DNA from: Streptomyces sp. NBC_01214
Lineage (GTDB): Bacteria > Actinomycetota > Actinomycetes > Streptomycetales > Streptomycetaceae
Assembly (NCBI RefSeq): GCF_026340975.1
Contig: NZ_JAPEOS010000002.1
Coordinates: 638,501 to 702,500, forward strand
Direction: 5' to 3'
DNA: 64,000 nt
Shown one piece after another: positions 28,663-37,390 of the stretch. Made by a program: the position numbers and the translations under genes. Under the pieces are notes generated by a model that did no database searches, was not told where the DNA came from, and saw only the letters and a program-made list of their open reading frames with translations. Numbering within the stretch: position 1 is the first letter of the stretch; each line of letters starts with the position of its first letter.

Positions 28663-30316
28663 GGATCTCCTCGAAGGCTCCGGCCAGCGAGCCGTTCCCG
28701 CCGGTGGCGTCGAAGAGCCGGCCGCCGGTCAGTTCGGTGATGTGGGTGAGCTCCTTGCGGTCCGAGTCGCCGAACAGCACGGCGAAGACCGGCGTCCGCT
28801 GCTGCGCCTCCGGCAGCCCCGCGTAGAAGGAGTCGAAGTGCTTGGCCCCGACGCCCTCGGTGTTCTCGCCGTCCGTCATCAGCACGATCGAGGTGAAGGC
28901 GTCCGCGGGGCCCTTGCCCAGCTGCTGGTACGCCGCCTCCAGGCTGCCGTAGACCGCAGTCCCGCCCTCCGGTTCCAGCGACTTCACGTCGCGGCGGATC
29001 GCGTCCAGGGCCGGCCCGGGATTGCCCGGCTCCACCACGTGCGTGTTCACCTCCTTCACCTTCGACCCGAAGGGCAGCAGCGTCACCTCCTCGCGGTCCC
29101 GGAACCGCTGCCCGGTGCCCGAGCTCCCCGAGCCCGTCAGATCGGTGAGCGCCGACTTCAGCCGCCCGATCCGGTCCTCCTCGCTCATCGAACCCGAGGT
29201 GTCCAGGACGTAGACCGTCCGCGAGGGCCGGCGCAGCTCGTTCTCGTACGAGGCGAGCAGCCCGTCGGCTACGACGCGCGAACCGGGGAAGGGCAGTTCG
29301 CGCCGCTTCTCCTGGTCCAGCCCGGCGGCCGGGGCCACCCCGGCCGCGACCGGGCGGCGCAAGGTCCGGTCGGTGATCGCCTGCTGCGCCTCCGGGCCCC
29401 GCAGGTAGTCCGTCAGCGCCCGCCCCGCATCACGGGCCCCGGCCGGGGCCGAGGTCAGCAGGGTGAGCGGGTAGTGGGCGGTGACCACACCGTCGCGCGG
29501 CCGGACCACCGTCAGCGGAGCTCCGGCCCCCTTCGCGTCCCGGTTCATGGACAGCAGCACCGACTCGTAGTTCACCAGCGCGTCCACGTCCCCGCGCTTG
29601 CCGTACGCGGTGACGAGCCAGCCCGAGGAGCCCGACGTCAGCTTCTGCCCGGCGAAGAACTCCTTCAGGCGGGGCGTGGCCGCCCTCACGTCCGCGTCGC
29701 TCAGCGCCGCCTGTGCGCCCGACAGCCCCGAGGCCACCGAGACCAGCGCGGAGAAACCCGAGTTGGAGCGCACCGGGTCGGTCATCCCGTAGGTCAGCTT
29801 CCCGGCGGCGACGGCCTCGTGCACCGCCGGCCAGGTGACCTCCTCGGGCTTCCAGCCGAGCCGGGCCAGCGCCTCCGGCTTCACGCCGAGGGCGACGGGC
29901 GAGGACATCACCGGGGTCTCGCTGGAGAGCTTCCCGGCGGCCTCGGGCCGTAGCCGCAGGTAGTCGTTGGAGGAGAGCCAGATCGCGTCGTACGCGCCGT
30001 CGGCCTTCCCGGAGGCGACCTGCTCGGCGGCGTCCAGCGTCCCGGACCAGGTCAGCTTCACGGTGACCCCGGTCGCTTTGCGGGCCTGCTCCAGCACCGG
30101 CTCCATGTCCGCGAGCTCACTGGAGGCCAGCACCCGCAGCGTGCCCTCCTTGTAGGCCGTCTCCGTCGGCCCGGCCGTACCCCCGGAGGTGCAGGCCGTC
30201 GCCGCCGCGAGCACGACGAGGGCGAGCGCGAAGCCCGTCCGGCCCCGCCGACGCCCGGGGTGCGGGGGCCGGGGCGGAGCCCCCGCCGCCGCGCGTACCC
30301 GCCCGGCCGCGCTCAC
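28649..30316 (-). CDS. lipoprotein with solute-binding domain fused to VWA domain
   Basis: 555 residues. A signal peptide with a lipobox-like ATAC ends at Cys42. A type-2 solute-binding fold covers about 60-345 (LRVLASSELADMEPVLEQ start, typical substrate-binding loops). A von Willebrand A domain starts at about 365 with an intact MIDAS DTSGSMS at 372-378 and LMTDGENTEG later. It is likely a metal-dependent adhesion or assembly module displayed outside the cell. The GTG start overlaps the TelA stop (GTGA). A solute-binding to VWA fusion is unusual; the ligand is unknown. Confidence 0.85.
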   Translation of the reverse strand: MSAAGRVRAAAGAPPRPPHPGRRRGRTGFALALVVLAAATACTSGGTAGPTETAYKEGTLRVLASSELADMEPVLEQARKATGVTVKLTWSGTLDAAEQVASGKADGAYDAIWLSSNDYLRLRPEAAGKLSSETPVMSSPVALGVKPEALARLGWKPEEVTWPAVHEAVAAGKLTYGMTDPVRSNSGFSALVSVASGLSGAQAALSDADVRAATPRLKEFFAGQKLTSGSSGWLVTAYGKRGDVDALVNYESVLLSMNRDAKGAGAPLTVVRPRDGVVTAHYPLTLLTSAPAGARDAGRALTDYLRGPEAQQAITDRTLRRPVAAGVAPAAGLDQEKRRELPFPGSRVVADGLLASYENELRRPSRTVYVLDTSGSMSEEDRIGRLKSALTDLTGSGSSGTGQRFRDREEVTLLPFGSKVKEVNTHVVEPGNPGPALDAIRRDVKSLEPEGGTAVYGSLEAAYQQLGKGPADAFTSIVLMTDGENTEGVGAKHFDSFYAGLPEAQQRTPVFAVLFGDSDRKELTHITELTGGRLFDATGGNGSLAGAFEEIRGYQ

Positions 30317-31500
30317 CGGTCACCGCCCTCGAGCGCACCGGCGGTCCGCGTCCGCGCGAGGTACGCCGACGCACCGTGCAGCTCGCCGGCCAGCGACTCC
30401 ACCGTCGCCGCCATGTTCTGCGTCGCCTGCACCTTGAAGGCGTCGATCGCGTCCAGCGTCTTGTAGATCTGCGTGAACGCCGTCCGCAGCGTCTCCGCCC
30501 CCACCGCCGGATCGGCCGCGATCCGCTGGATCTCGCCGCTCTGTGTGGACAGCATCTCCGCGTTGCCCCGGATCAGCTCCTCGGTGGTCCCCTTCAGGGC
30601 GTTGACCTGCTCGATCACCGTGCGCTGGCGGTCGAGGGCCGAGGCCAGCATCACGGCGATCCGCAGCGCGGACACGGTGGTGGTGGCGGCCCGGTCGACA
30701 CCCTTGATCAACTCGTCGTTGCTGCGCCGGACCACGTCCATCGCCAGGTATCCCTGGGCGCAGACGGCCAGCTGCGTCAGCAGGTCCTGGTGCTTCTGCC
30801 GGACCGGGAAGAGCACGTCCGCGCGCATCGTGTCGGCCGTACCCGGATCGGTGTGCTCCGCCTCGGCGACCCGCTGCTCGACGGCGCCGTCCAGGGCCTC
30901 GGTCAGGACCGCGTACTCCTGGAGCTTGCCCATCGTTTCCCACAGGCGCGCGCGCTCGGTGTGCAGGGCCGCGTTGTCGCGGCGCAGTTCGTCCTGACCG
31001 CTGCGGAGCGAGCCCACGATCTTGTTGAGGGTGGCCTGCGAGGAGGCGTACTTCGCCACGTGGTCGCGGAACTTGTTGCCGCCCGGCAGCTTCGCGAGCA
31101 GCTTGCGGGCGCCCTTGGCGGGCGTGTCCCGCGGGTCGAGGTCCTCGACCGTGCGCCGCAGTTCCACGAGGGAGCCGGCGACCCGGGCCTGGGCGTCACC
31201 GCCGCCGTCGGAGCCGAGCGAGCGCACGGCCCGCTCCAGCATCCGGTTGGACTGCTGGGCGGCGCTGCGGATGTCGGCCTGGCCCAGGGCGGCTATCTCG
31301 CCGATGCGCTGGGCGAACTCGGGGGAGCGGGCGTCGATCGCGGCGAGCGAGCCGACGTACTCCCCGGCCCGGCGGGCCATCTCCTCGCGGACGCCGTCCT
31401 GGAGCGGGACCAGCCCGGCGGCCTGCTCCTTGCGCACGGGGGCGACGGGTTCCGGAGGACTCAGGTGGAAGGACGTGTCCTCGGGCGGTGTCAGTGTCAT
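30313..31500 (-). CDS. TelA/KlaA-like toxic anion resistance protein
   Basis: 395 residues, cytoplasmic, mostly alpha-helical and coiled-coil, the length of TelA (tellurite resistance) proteins. Family features include an N-terminal Pro-rich stretch, repeated long amphipathic helices and the C-terminal block around VIEQVNALKGTTEELI. TelA proteins occur with VWA and Ter-type modules in envelope-stress or metal/phage-resistance loci; the biochemical role is not settled. ATG 31500 overlaps the upstream stop by 4 nt, and its stop overlaps the next start by 4 nt. Confidence 0.88.
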   Translation of the reverse strand: MTLTPPEDTSFHLSPPEPVAPVRKEQAAGLVPLQDGVREEMARRAGEYVGSLAAIDARSPEFAQRIGEIAALGQADIRSAAQQSNRMLERAVRSLGSDGGGDAQARVAGSLVELRRTVEDLDPRDTPAKGARKLLAKLPGGNKFRDHVAKYASSQATLNKIVGSLRSGQDELRRDNAALHTERARLWETMGKLQEYAVLTEALDGAVEQRVAEAEHTDPGTADTMRADVLFPVRQKHQDLLTQLAVCAQGYLAMDVVRRSNDELIKGVDRAATTTVSALRIAVMLASALDRQRTVIEQVNALKGTTEELIRGNAEMLSTQSGEIQRIAADPAVGAETLRTAFTQIYKTLDAIDAFKVQATQNMAATVESLAGELHGASAYLARTRTAGALEGGDR

Positions 31501-32618
31501 GGCGTGTCCCCCTGGCCCTTGGCGCGCTGGGCCAGCGCCATCAGGATCTTGACGGTGGGCGTGCCGACCTGGCGGATGCCGGCCAGCCCCGTGTTGAGGT
31601 GGGCGGTGTGCGGAGCCGTCGCGGCGGCGAACTCGGCCACGCCCTCCTGCGGGCGGAACCCGCGGAGCACGGCCAGTTCGCGCAGCTTCGGATCGGTGGC
31701 GAGGAGGGCGCCCAGCTCCCTCGCCCGCTCGGTCAGCGGCACGAAGGTGTGCGCCGAGTTGACGGTGGTGTCCGGGTAGAGCACGACCATGTCGCCCGGA
31801 TCCTGCTTCTGCATCAGCAGCGAGGCCACCTGCGACTCGTACACCAGGATCAGCGGTTCGCCGCTGCCGCTGATGAAGGCCCGGAAGGGGTCGTCTGTGC
31901 TGGGCTCCAGCGCGCCCTGGACGGAGATCAGCTTGCGCATCAGCGGCGCGGTGCGGGCGATGCCGGCGTCGTCGGCGACCACGGTGTTGCCGTTCGCCAC
32001 GTTGGACGTGGCGGCGAGGAAGAGGGCGCCGGAGTTGGAGGAGGACGGGTCGGTGGTCTTGATGAACACCGTGCCGGTCAGCTCGGCGTGGGCCGCGGAG
32101 CCGGGTAGCTGCTGCCAGGTGCGGTCCTCGCCGGCGGCCTTGAGGAAGGGCCCCATGAGCAGGGTCCCGGAGTTCTTGCCGGCCATCTTGGCGAGGCCGT
32201 TGGCGGCCAGTACCTCGGCCGCGCCGGGGCGGGCGATGACGACGAGGGGGGAGAAGAACGGCTTGGTCTCCTGGACCCCCTTGAGCCCGGCGGCGGCCGC
32301 GACCTCCTTGGCGGGTTCACTGCTGCTGGGGAAGGCGAAGTCGAATTCCTTGAGGGCGAGTTGGTCCATCGCCCAGGAGCCCGAGGTCTCCGTCTTGACG
32401 GTGTAGCCCTTGGCGGCAAGGGCCTTGACGACGTCGGGGTCGCGGAAGAATTCGGACTTCTCCGAGCCGATGACGCCACGCACGGTCTTCGTTGCCGTGG
32501 TTTCTGGGTGATCCTGCCCCTGGAACGCGACGACGTAGAGCACGCCGCCGATCAGGAGGAGGCCCAGGACGATTCCTAGGATGCGTCTCACGGGTGCAGC
32601 GTGCTCGCGGAAACCCAC
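31497..32618 (-). CDS. membrane-anchored solute-binding-like protein
   Basis: 373 residues. An N-terminal membrane segment (about 12-32, RILGIVLGLLLIGGVLYVV) carries an extracytoplasmic type-2 solute-binding domain (TVRGVIGSEKSEFFRDPDVV start, later SSSNSGALFLAATSNVANG). No ABC permease or ATPase is nearby, so it is probably a sensor or assembly factor rather than a transporter subunit. It is first gene of the operon with TelA, SBP-VWA and a membrane protein. GTG 32618 is taken; GTG 32591 is an in-frame alternative, and neither has a strong ribosome site. Confidence 0.8.
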   Translation of the reverse strand: MGFREHAAPVRRILGIVLGLLLIGGVLYVVAFQGQDHPETTATKTVRGVIGSEKSEFFRDPDVVKALAAKGYTVKTETSGSWAMDQLALKEFDFAFPSSSEPAKEVAAAAGLKGVQETKPFFSPLVVIARPGAAEVLAANGLAKMAGKNSGTLLMGPFLKAAGEDRTWQQLPGSAAHAELTGTVFIKTTDPSSSNSGALFLAATSNVANGNTVVADDAGIARTAPLMRKLISVQGALEPSTDDPFRAFISGSGEPLILVYESQVASLLMQKQDPGDMVVLYPDTTVNSAHTFVPLTERARELGALLATDPKLRELAVLRGFRPQEGVAEFAAATAPHTAHLNTGLAGIRQVGTPTVKILMALAQRAKGQGDTP

Positions 32619-32728
32619 ATTCCGTGACGAGTTGAATGAACGTCAGGTGTCCAGGCGGTCCCACTTCGAAATGCTGTGTGGGCCCTCGGGTGCTGGTGGG
32701 CGGGGCGGTGGCCCGGGAGGATCGGGGC

Positions 32729-33157
32729 ATGGGCGTGAGCACGTTGAAATGGCAGGGCTGGCTGGTCGGCCTGGTGACGGTGGCCGGGCTGCTGGTGTTC
32801 GCCCCGCTGGGTCTGTACGTGTGGGCGAGCGGCGGCGATCCGCCGCAGCCGCCGCCGCGGGCGGCGGTGGAGGACGTACGGGTCACCGGATGCCGAATCG
32901 ATCCGGCCAGCCGCCGCGTGGTGGCCGCGGTGGAGGCGACCGGGCGGGTCGAGGGCCCCGGCGCGTACGTCGTCACGGTGGAGTTCCGCGACGGCGCCGA
33001 AGCGGACCCGCAGGGGCGGGCCGCGCAGGCGCTGGTGAAGATCCCGGGCGTGGCACCGGGCGCGACCGAGTACGGGGAGGCGGTCGGCCCGGTGTGGCCG
33101 GTGGCGACGGTGCCCTGGTGCGGGGTCGCCGGCGCGGAGTTCGCGCGGGCGGCCTGA
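32729..33157 (+). CDS. hypothetical single-pass membrane protein
   Basis: 142 residues from ATG 32729, preceded by GGAGG at 32716-32720. One membrane helix (about 10-30) is followed by a Pro-rich linker and an extracytoplasmic beta-rich domain of about 100 residues with two cysteines (VTGCRIDP, PWCGVAG) that could form a disulfide. No known family recognised. It is divergent from the TelA operon. Confidence 0.75.
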   Translation: MGVSTLKWQGWLVGLVTVAGLLVFAPLGLYVWASGGDPPQPPPRAAVEDVRVTGCRIDPASRRVVAAVEATGRVEGPGAYVVTVEFRDGAEADPQGRAAQALVKIPGVAPGATEYGEAVGPVWPVATVPWCGVAGAEFARAA

Positions 33158-33202
33158 CGGGCACGGCACGGTCGGTCGCCACCGGTCCTCACCGCGGGGC
33201 GA

Positions 33203-33847
33203 TCAGCCGTTGTTCGCCTTGACGACGACGGTGCCGCACACCTTGTCGGCGAAGGTCTGCTTCTTCTCGTCCCACAGCGGCCACAGGTAGCCGATGTAGC
33301 AGGGGATGCCGTCGAGGATGTGCGCCAGCCAGCGGACGAGCGCCATGCCGAAGCCGAGCGTGGCCCCGTCGGCCTCGCGGTGCACGCTGATGCCGACGAT
33401 CTTCTTGCCGATCGTCTGGCCGGTGGTGCCTTCCCGGTACTTCTGGAAGAGGAACATGCCGAGCGTGTACAGCACGCCGATCAGGCTGAGGATGCCGGCG
33501 ATCGCCTCGGTCGACTCGTCGCTGGCGACGGCCGCGCCGAGACCGATCAGGGCGTACATCGGGCCCACGATGATCAGTCCGTCGAGCAGGGTCGAACCCA
33601 CGCGCAGACCCCAGTGGGCCAGCGGCGGCATCCCCGTGCCCGGCATGCCCGGCGCGTGCATCCCCGGCGGCGGGTAGGCGCCGTACGGCGGCGGGGTCTG
33701 CTGCGGGTAGCCGTACTGCGGGGCGGCGCCCTGCGGCGGCTGCTGCGGGTAGCCGTACTGCGGGGGCACGCCCTGCGGGGCCTGCTGGCCGGGCTGACCC
33801 TGCGGGGGCTGCTGACCGTAGGGATTGTTCGGGTCGCCGAAGCTCAT
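33203..33847 (-). CDS. RDD family membrane protein with Pro/Gln/Tyr-rich N-terminus
   Basis: 214 residues from ATG 33847 (GGAGAG 9 nt upstream). Residues 1-75 are a low-complexity cytoplasmic tail rich in Pro, Gly, Gln and Tyr with repeats such as YGYPQQ. The RDD domain follows, with three membrane segments and the family pattern LRVGSTLLDGLII and GQTIGKKIVGI. RDD proteins are thought to act in transport or ion tolerance. An in-frame upstream extension to 33988 is rejected because it lacks a ribosome site. It is monocistronic. Confidence 0.88.
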   Translation of the reverse strand: MSFGDPNNPYGQQPPQGQPGQQAPQGVPPQYGYPQQPPQGAAPQYGYPQQTPPPYGAYPPPGMHAPGMPGTGMPPLAHWGLRVGSTLLDGLIIVGPMYALIGLGAAVASDESTEAIAGILSLIGVLYTLGMFLFQKYREGTTGQTIGKKIVGISVHREADGATLGFGMALVRWLAHILDGIPCYIGYLWPLWDEKKQTFADKVCGTVVVKANNG

Positions 33848-34036
33848 GCGCGAATCTCTCCAGAATGCTCGAACGGGGACGAAGCGGAGTGGAGGAGATG
33901 GAGCATGTGAGCGGCCTCCCCCGGGCAACCGCGATCTTTCAGCCATCATCGTGTTCGGAGCAACGGATTCTGTCCAATTCCCGCCCATGCCGCAGGCCCT
34001 CGCGCATCGAGCATGGCGCCCGGTCCGGAGCCTCCG

Positions 34037-34055
34037 CGGCCCCGGACCGGGGCCG
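34037..34055 (-). terminator. terminator of the 34057-34449 gene
   Basis: CGGCCCCGG-A-CCGGGGCCG is a perfect inverted repeat directly after the minus-strand stop codon. The tip must open to form a loop. Apart from this hairpin I see nothing in the 209-nt gap. Confidence 0.6.
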
Positions 34056-34056
34056 T

Positions 34057-34449
34057 CTAGAGGGCGCCGGCCAGGTCCGAGGACTTCAGGGCGGCGGCGT
34101 GCGCGTCCATGCGCTCGGCGGCGAGGATCGCGACGGTGGTGTCGGCGCGGGACGCGGCGACGAGGAGCGCGCGGGCGGCGAGGTCGTGGGCGCGCTGGTG
34201 CAGCGCGGCGATGTCCTCGGCGGAGTGGCGCGGCGCACGGGCGGGCTGGACGCCGCGCAGTCGTGCGACCTGGGCGGCGATCTCGGCGGCGCCCTCGTCG
34301 AGCCCGAGCTCGTCGGTGACGGCGAGCAGGGCCGCGAGGTGGCCTGCGAGCTGGATGTCCAGCGCTTCGCCGCGGCTGCTGTGCGGGTAGTCGGCCGGAG
34401 TGGCGCCCATGCGGTGGACGACCGGCTTCGTGCGGATCGGCTCGTACAT
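34057..34449 (-). CDS. hypothetical protein, conserved-looking, Ala/Leu-rich helical
   Basis: 130 residues, soluble, almost entirely alpha-helical by composition, with no signal peptide. I do not recognise the family. ATG 34449 has an ideal AGGAGG seven bases upstream, and its codon use matches its neighbours, so it is a real gene. A Fur/Per-like 15-bp sequence (34487-34501) lies about 40 nt upstream of the start. A hairpin terminator follows the stop. Confidence 0.75.
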   Translation of the reverse strand: MYEPIRTKPVVHRMGATPADYPHSSRGEALDIQLAGHLAALLAVTDELGLDEGAAEIAAQVARLRGVQPARAPRHSAEDIAALHQRAHDLAARALLVAASRADTTVAILAAERMDAHAAALKSSDLAGAL

Positions 34450-34486
34450 GAGGTGGCCTCCTGCGTGGTCAGGAAGCCATCCTACA

Positions 34487-34501
34487 TTGGATCCGTTCTA
34501 A
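34487..34501 (-). promoter_or_regulatory. possible Fur/PerR-type box
   Basis: On the minus strand this reads TTAGAACGGATCCAA. Compared with the Per-box pattern TTAGAATNATTCTAA the first half matches 6 of 7 and the second 4 of 7. It lies upstream of the 34449 start. Weak assignment. Confidence 0.25.
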
Positions 34502-34527
34502 AGTTGAGCTGAATCCTGCCGTTGGGG

Positions 34528-34564
34528 GGTGCGTCTCGCCGGCTGGACGCCGACGAGACGCACC
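34528..34564 (-). terminator. terminator of aminotransferase gene
   Basis: An 11-bp perfect stem (GGTGCGTCTCG at 34528-34538 with its complement at 34554-34564, 15-nt loop) lies 8 nt beyond the minus-strand stop. Confidence 0.7.
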
Positions 34565-34572
34565 GTGCGCCA

Positions 34573-35784
34573 CTACAGCTGGCTGTAGCCGTCGAGGAAG
34601 TTCCCGATCCGGGTCACGGCGTCGGCCAGGTCCTTGGCGTTCGGCAGGGTCACGATCCGGAAGTGGTCGGGCTCGGGCCAGTTGAAGCCCGTACCGTGCA
34701 CCACCATGATCTTCTCGGCCCGCAGCAGGTCCAGGACCATCTGCCGGTCGTCCTTGATCTTGTAGACGGACGGGTCCAGCCGCGGGAAGGCGTACAGCGC
34801 GCCCTTCGGCTTCACGCAGGTGACGCCCGGGATCTGGGTGAGCAGGTCGTACGCGACGTTGCGCTGCTCCAGGATCCGCCCGCCGGGCAGGACCAGGTCC
34901 TCGATCGACTGCCGGCCGCCGAGCGCGGTGGCCACGGCGTGCTGCGAGGGCATGTTCGCGCACAGGCGCATGTTGGCCAGGACGGTGAGGCCCTCGATGT
35001 AGCAGGCGGCGTGCTTCTTGGGGCCGCAGACCGCCATCCAGCCGGCCCGGTAGCCGGCGACGCGGTAGTTCTTCGAGAGCCCGTTGAAGGTCAGCGTCAG
35101 CAGGTCCGGGGCGATGGCGGCGGTGTTGTGGTGCACGGCGCCGTCGTAGAGGATCCGGTCGTAGATCTCGTCCGAGCAGACGACCAGGTTGTGGCGGCGC
35201 GCGATGTCCGTGAGCCCGCGCAGCATCTCTTCGTCGTAGACGGCACCGGTCGGGTTGTTCGGGTTGATGATGACGATCGCCTTGGTGCGATCGGTGACCT
35301 TGCGCTCGATGTCGGCGAGGTCGGGCATCCAGTCGGCCTGCTCGTCGCAGCGGTAGTGCACGGCCGTGCCGCCGGCGAGGGACACGGAGGCGGTCCACAG
35401 CGGGTAGTCCGGCGCGGGGACCAGGACCTCGTCGCCGTCGTCGAGCAGCGCCTGCATCGACATCTGGATCAGCTCGGAGACGCCGTTGCCGAGGTAGATG
35501 TCCTCGACGTCCAGCTCGATGCCCTTGGTCTGGTAGTGCTGCATGACCGCGCGGCGCGCGGAGAGCAGCCCCTTCGCGTCGCCGTAACCGTGGGCGGTGC
35601 CCAGGTTGCGGAGCATGTCCTCGAGGATCTCCGGAGGGCACTCGAAGCCGAAGGCTGCGGGGTTGCCCGTGTTGAGCTTGAGGATGCGATGACCTGCTGC
35701 TTCGAGCCGCATCGCCTCTTCGAGCACGGGGCCGCGGATCTCGTAACAGACATTGGCGAGTTTGGTTGACTGGATCACCTGCAT
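34573..35784 (-). CDS. alaA: AlaA-type pyridoxal-phosphate aminotransferase
   Basis: 403 residues, fold-type I aminotransferase. The whole length closely follows E. coli AlaA (glutamate-pyruvate aminotransferase): start with NVCYEIRGPVLEEAMRLE, then GNGVSELI, PAPDYPLWTASVSLAGG, INPNNPTGAVY, SDEIYDRILYD, PLP lysine Lys238 in LSKNYRVAGYRAGW, and FNWPEPDHFRIVTLP near the end. It likely interconverts pyruvate plus glutamate and alanine plus 2-oxoglutarate. It is monocistronic. An 8-bp stem in its leader (35837-35844 / 35859-35866) could influence expression. Confidence 0.93.
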   Translation of the reverse strand: MQVIQSTKLANVCYEIRGPVLEEAMRLEAAGHRILKLNTGNPAAFGFECPPEILEDMLRNLGTAHGYGDAKGLLSARRAVMQHYQTKGIELDVEDIYLGNGVSELIQMSMQALLDDGDEVLVPAPDYPLWTASVSLAGGTAVHYRCDEQADWMPDLADIERKVTDRTKAIVIINPNNPTGAVYDEEMLRGLTDIARRHNLVVCSDEIYDRILYDGAVHHNTAAIAPDLLTLTFNGLSKNYRVAGYRAGWMAVCGPKKHAACYIEGLTVLANMRLCANMPSQHAVATALGGRQSIEDLVLPGGRILEQRNVAYDLLTQIPGVTCVKPKGALYAFPRLDPSVYKIKDDRQMVLDLLRAEKIMVVHGTGFNWPEPDHFRIVTLPNAKDLADAVTRIGNFLDGYSQL

Positions 35785-36085
35785 GACGGGAGCTTACGGG
35801 CCCGGGTGCGCGCTTGACGCGTGTTTTCGAAGAGAAGCCCGAAGGGTGGTTTGTCCCACTTCGGGCAATGGGTGGGTGGGGACGTGGTCCCCCCTTGGAA
35901 TCCGGGGCCGCGCCTGCGTTCCGACCTGCGGAATGAGTGGGGCGCGGGCCTGCGCGAGCGCATGGTGTTGCGCTCGTCACCCCAGGTGGCCGGGTAGATC
36001 GGGGACGACCGGGTAGGCCGCATGAGTACCCCGGATGAGTACGCACACTCATGTGGGCGCCCGTGCCGCAGTGGAGGCTGGGCGC
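35785..36085. promoter_or_regulatory. divergent intergenic region with TGAGT/ACTCA repeats
   Basis: This 301-nt non-coding interval holds a hairpin in the aminotransferase leader (GCCCGAAG 35837-35844 with CTTCGGGC 35859-35866) and, nearer the plus-strand gene, two direct copies of ATGAGTAC (36022-36029, 36035-36042). The second forms an inverted repeat with ACTCAT (36035-36052). The latter looks like an operator for the small-protein operon. Confidence 0.5.
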
Positions 36086-36235
36086 ATGAACCAGGGCGAG
36101 TGGAAGCCGGCGGACCACCGCCGACGCACCGAACGGGTCGCCACGGCCATCGTCGCCGTGGCGGGCGCCCTCGTGACGGCAGGAGCGCTCTTCATCGCGT
36201 TCTTCCTGCTGGTGTACGTGTACAGCGGCAACTGA
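36086..36235 (+). CDS. small single-pass membrane protein
   Basis: 49 residues, starting MNQGEWKPADHRRRTERVA with one membrane helix at about 20-44 and a very short outside tail. Too short for confident family assignment. ATG 36086 has GGAGG (36073-36077) 8 nt upstream; an in-frame ATG at 36035 lies inside the TGAGT/ACTCA repeats and lacks a ribosome site. It is followed after 13 nt by another small gene, probably co-transcribed. Confidence 0.65.
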   Translation: MNQGEWKPADHRRRTERVATAIVAVAGALVTAGALFIAFFLLVYVYSGN

Positions 36236-36248
36236 GGAGCGCGGGACA

Positions 36249-36482
36249 GTGGTTTTCGTAGTCGGTGACATGGAGATCGCCACGGTCGGCACGGACGGCG
36301 ACGACCGGGCGATCGAGTTCCTGGTCAGGCCGGAAGGAGTCCTGGAGGAGGCCCGCTTCGCGATCTTCCGCGAACACGACCAGGACTGGGAATCGGCCCG
36401 ACTCGCCATCGACCCCCACTCGGGCAGCGTCCCGCTGGCGGCGGTGGAATGGGCGGTGGAGTTCGCCCGCGAGTACCTCTGA
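36249..36482 (+). CDS. small hypothetical acidic protein
   Basis: 77 residues from GTG 36249, with GAGGAG at 36235-36240 overlapping the stop of the preceding gene, so the two are likely coupled. It is soluble and acidic with predicted mixed alpha/beta structure. No family recognised. Confidence 0.6.
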   Translation: MVFVVGDMEIATVGTDGDDRAIEFLVRPEGVLEEARFAIFREHDQDWESARLAIDPHSGSVPLAAVEWAVEFAREYL

Positions 36483-36736
36483 GGCCGGTGGGGTGGGCAG
36501 GGCGGACGCGGCTCGGCCCGCCCGCCCGGCCGGCCCGGCGGGTGGGCTTGGCCCGCCCCGCTCTGGCCGGCCCGCCCAGCCCAGCCCGGCCCGCCCTGCG
36601 CGGCTCGCCTTGCGCAGGCCTGGCCCGGCCGGCCAACCCGCCCCGAACAGCGGGCGGATCCCCATCGGGAGCCGGTAGGTGCGTCAGATCGCCACGGGCT
36701 CCTCGATGACGGCGGCCGACGGCCGTCCGGGGTCTG
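36483..36736. repeat. low-complexity GCCCGGCC-rich spacer
   Basis: These 254 nt are dominated by irregular repeats of GCCC/GGCC/CCGG words, making many overlapping foldbacks between a plus-strand and a minus-strand gene that converge here. No gene supported; probable terminator region. Confidence 0.5.
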
Positions 36737-37390
36737 TTACGGGCGCAAGCCGAGGAGTCGGGCTGCGCGTTTGGCCCTGCGGAGTCGCCACGGAGAAGCG
36801 GCGATGAGGCCGAACCCCACCCCGAGGCTCAGGGCCGCCAGCCCCCAGCAAACCGGATCGGATGCAGGCAGGCTGGTCCAGTCCCACCAGCGGACTTCAC
36901 CGGATGGCCCACGGCCGTAGTAGACAACCGGAAAAATGGAGGCTACGGGCAGTACCCAGGCGAGTTTCCACTCCAGCAGCGACCCTGACACGAGGGCCAT
37001 GCCGGCCCAGAGGAGCACGGCCCGTATGAAGACGGCTGCCTGCCCCGGCGAGGAAGCCAGCAGTTCGGATACCGCGACGAGCAGCGTGACGGCGAGGATC
37101 GCTGCGCCGGGATGAATCCATCTGGCCCGGCCGAGTGCCGCGGAGGCTGAACGCTCGAAGCTGTCCATGTGACTTGAAAGGCTTCCCACCGCAAGGGAGG
37201 CGAAAATTACCGGTACTTCCTTGCGGAACGGCACGCTGACCATCCCCCCCGGAGCCTGGGCCGAGGGCAAGGCGATGTGAATCCAGCCGAAGGCTGCATT
37301 GCACATGGCCAGGACGATCAGAACTGCGGACAGTCGCACGGTGTCGTGCGCTTGGAGATAGCGTCGGATATCGGATGCGCTCTCACGCAC
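36737..37390 (-). CDS. hypothetical multi-pass membrane protein of peptide/ABC cassette
   Basis: 217 residues from GTG 37390, overlapping the preceding permease stop by 8 nt. About five or six membrane segments (e.g. VRLSAVLIVLAMCNAAFGWI, HPGAAILAVTLLVAVSELLA) and a basic C-terminal tail. No named family recognised. As third gene of an ATPase-permease-membrane set downstream of three secreted peptides, it is probably a second transporter subunit or a self-protection protein. Codon use is slightly less GC-biased than in housekeeping neighbours. Confidence 0.7.
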   Translation of the reverse strand: MRESASDIRRYLQAHDTVRLSAVLIVLAMCNAAFGWIHIALPSAQAPGGMVSVPFRKEVPVIFASLAVGSLSSHMDSFERSASAALGRARWIHPGAAILAVTLLVAVSELLASSPGQAAVFIRAVLLWAGMALVSGSLLEWKLAWVLPVASIFPVVYYGRGPSGEVRWWDWTSLPASDPVCWGLAALSLGVGFGLIAASPWRLRRAKRAARLLGLRP

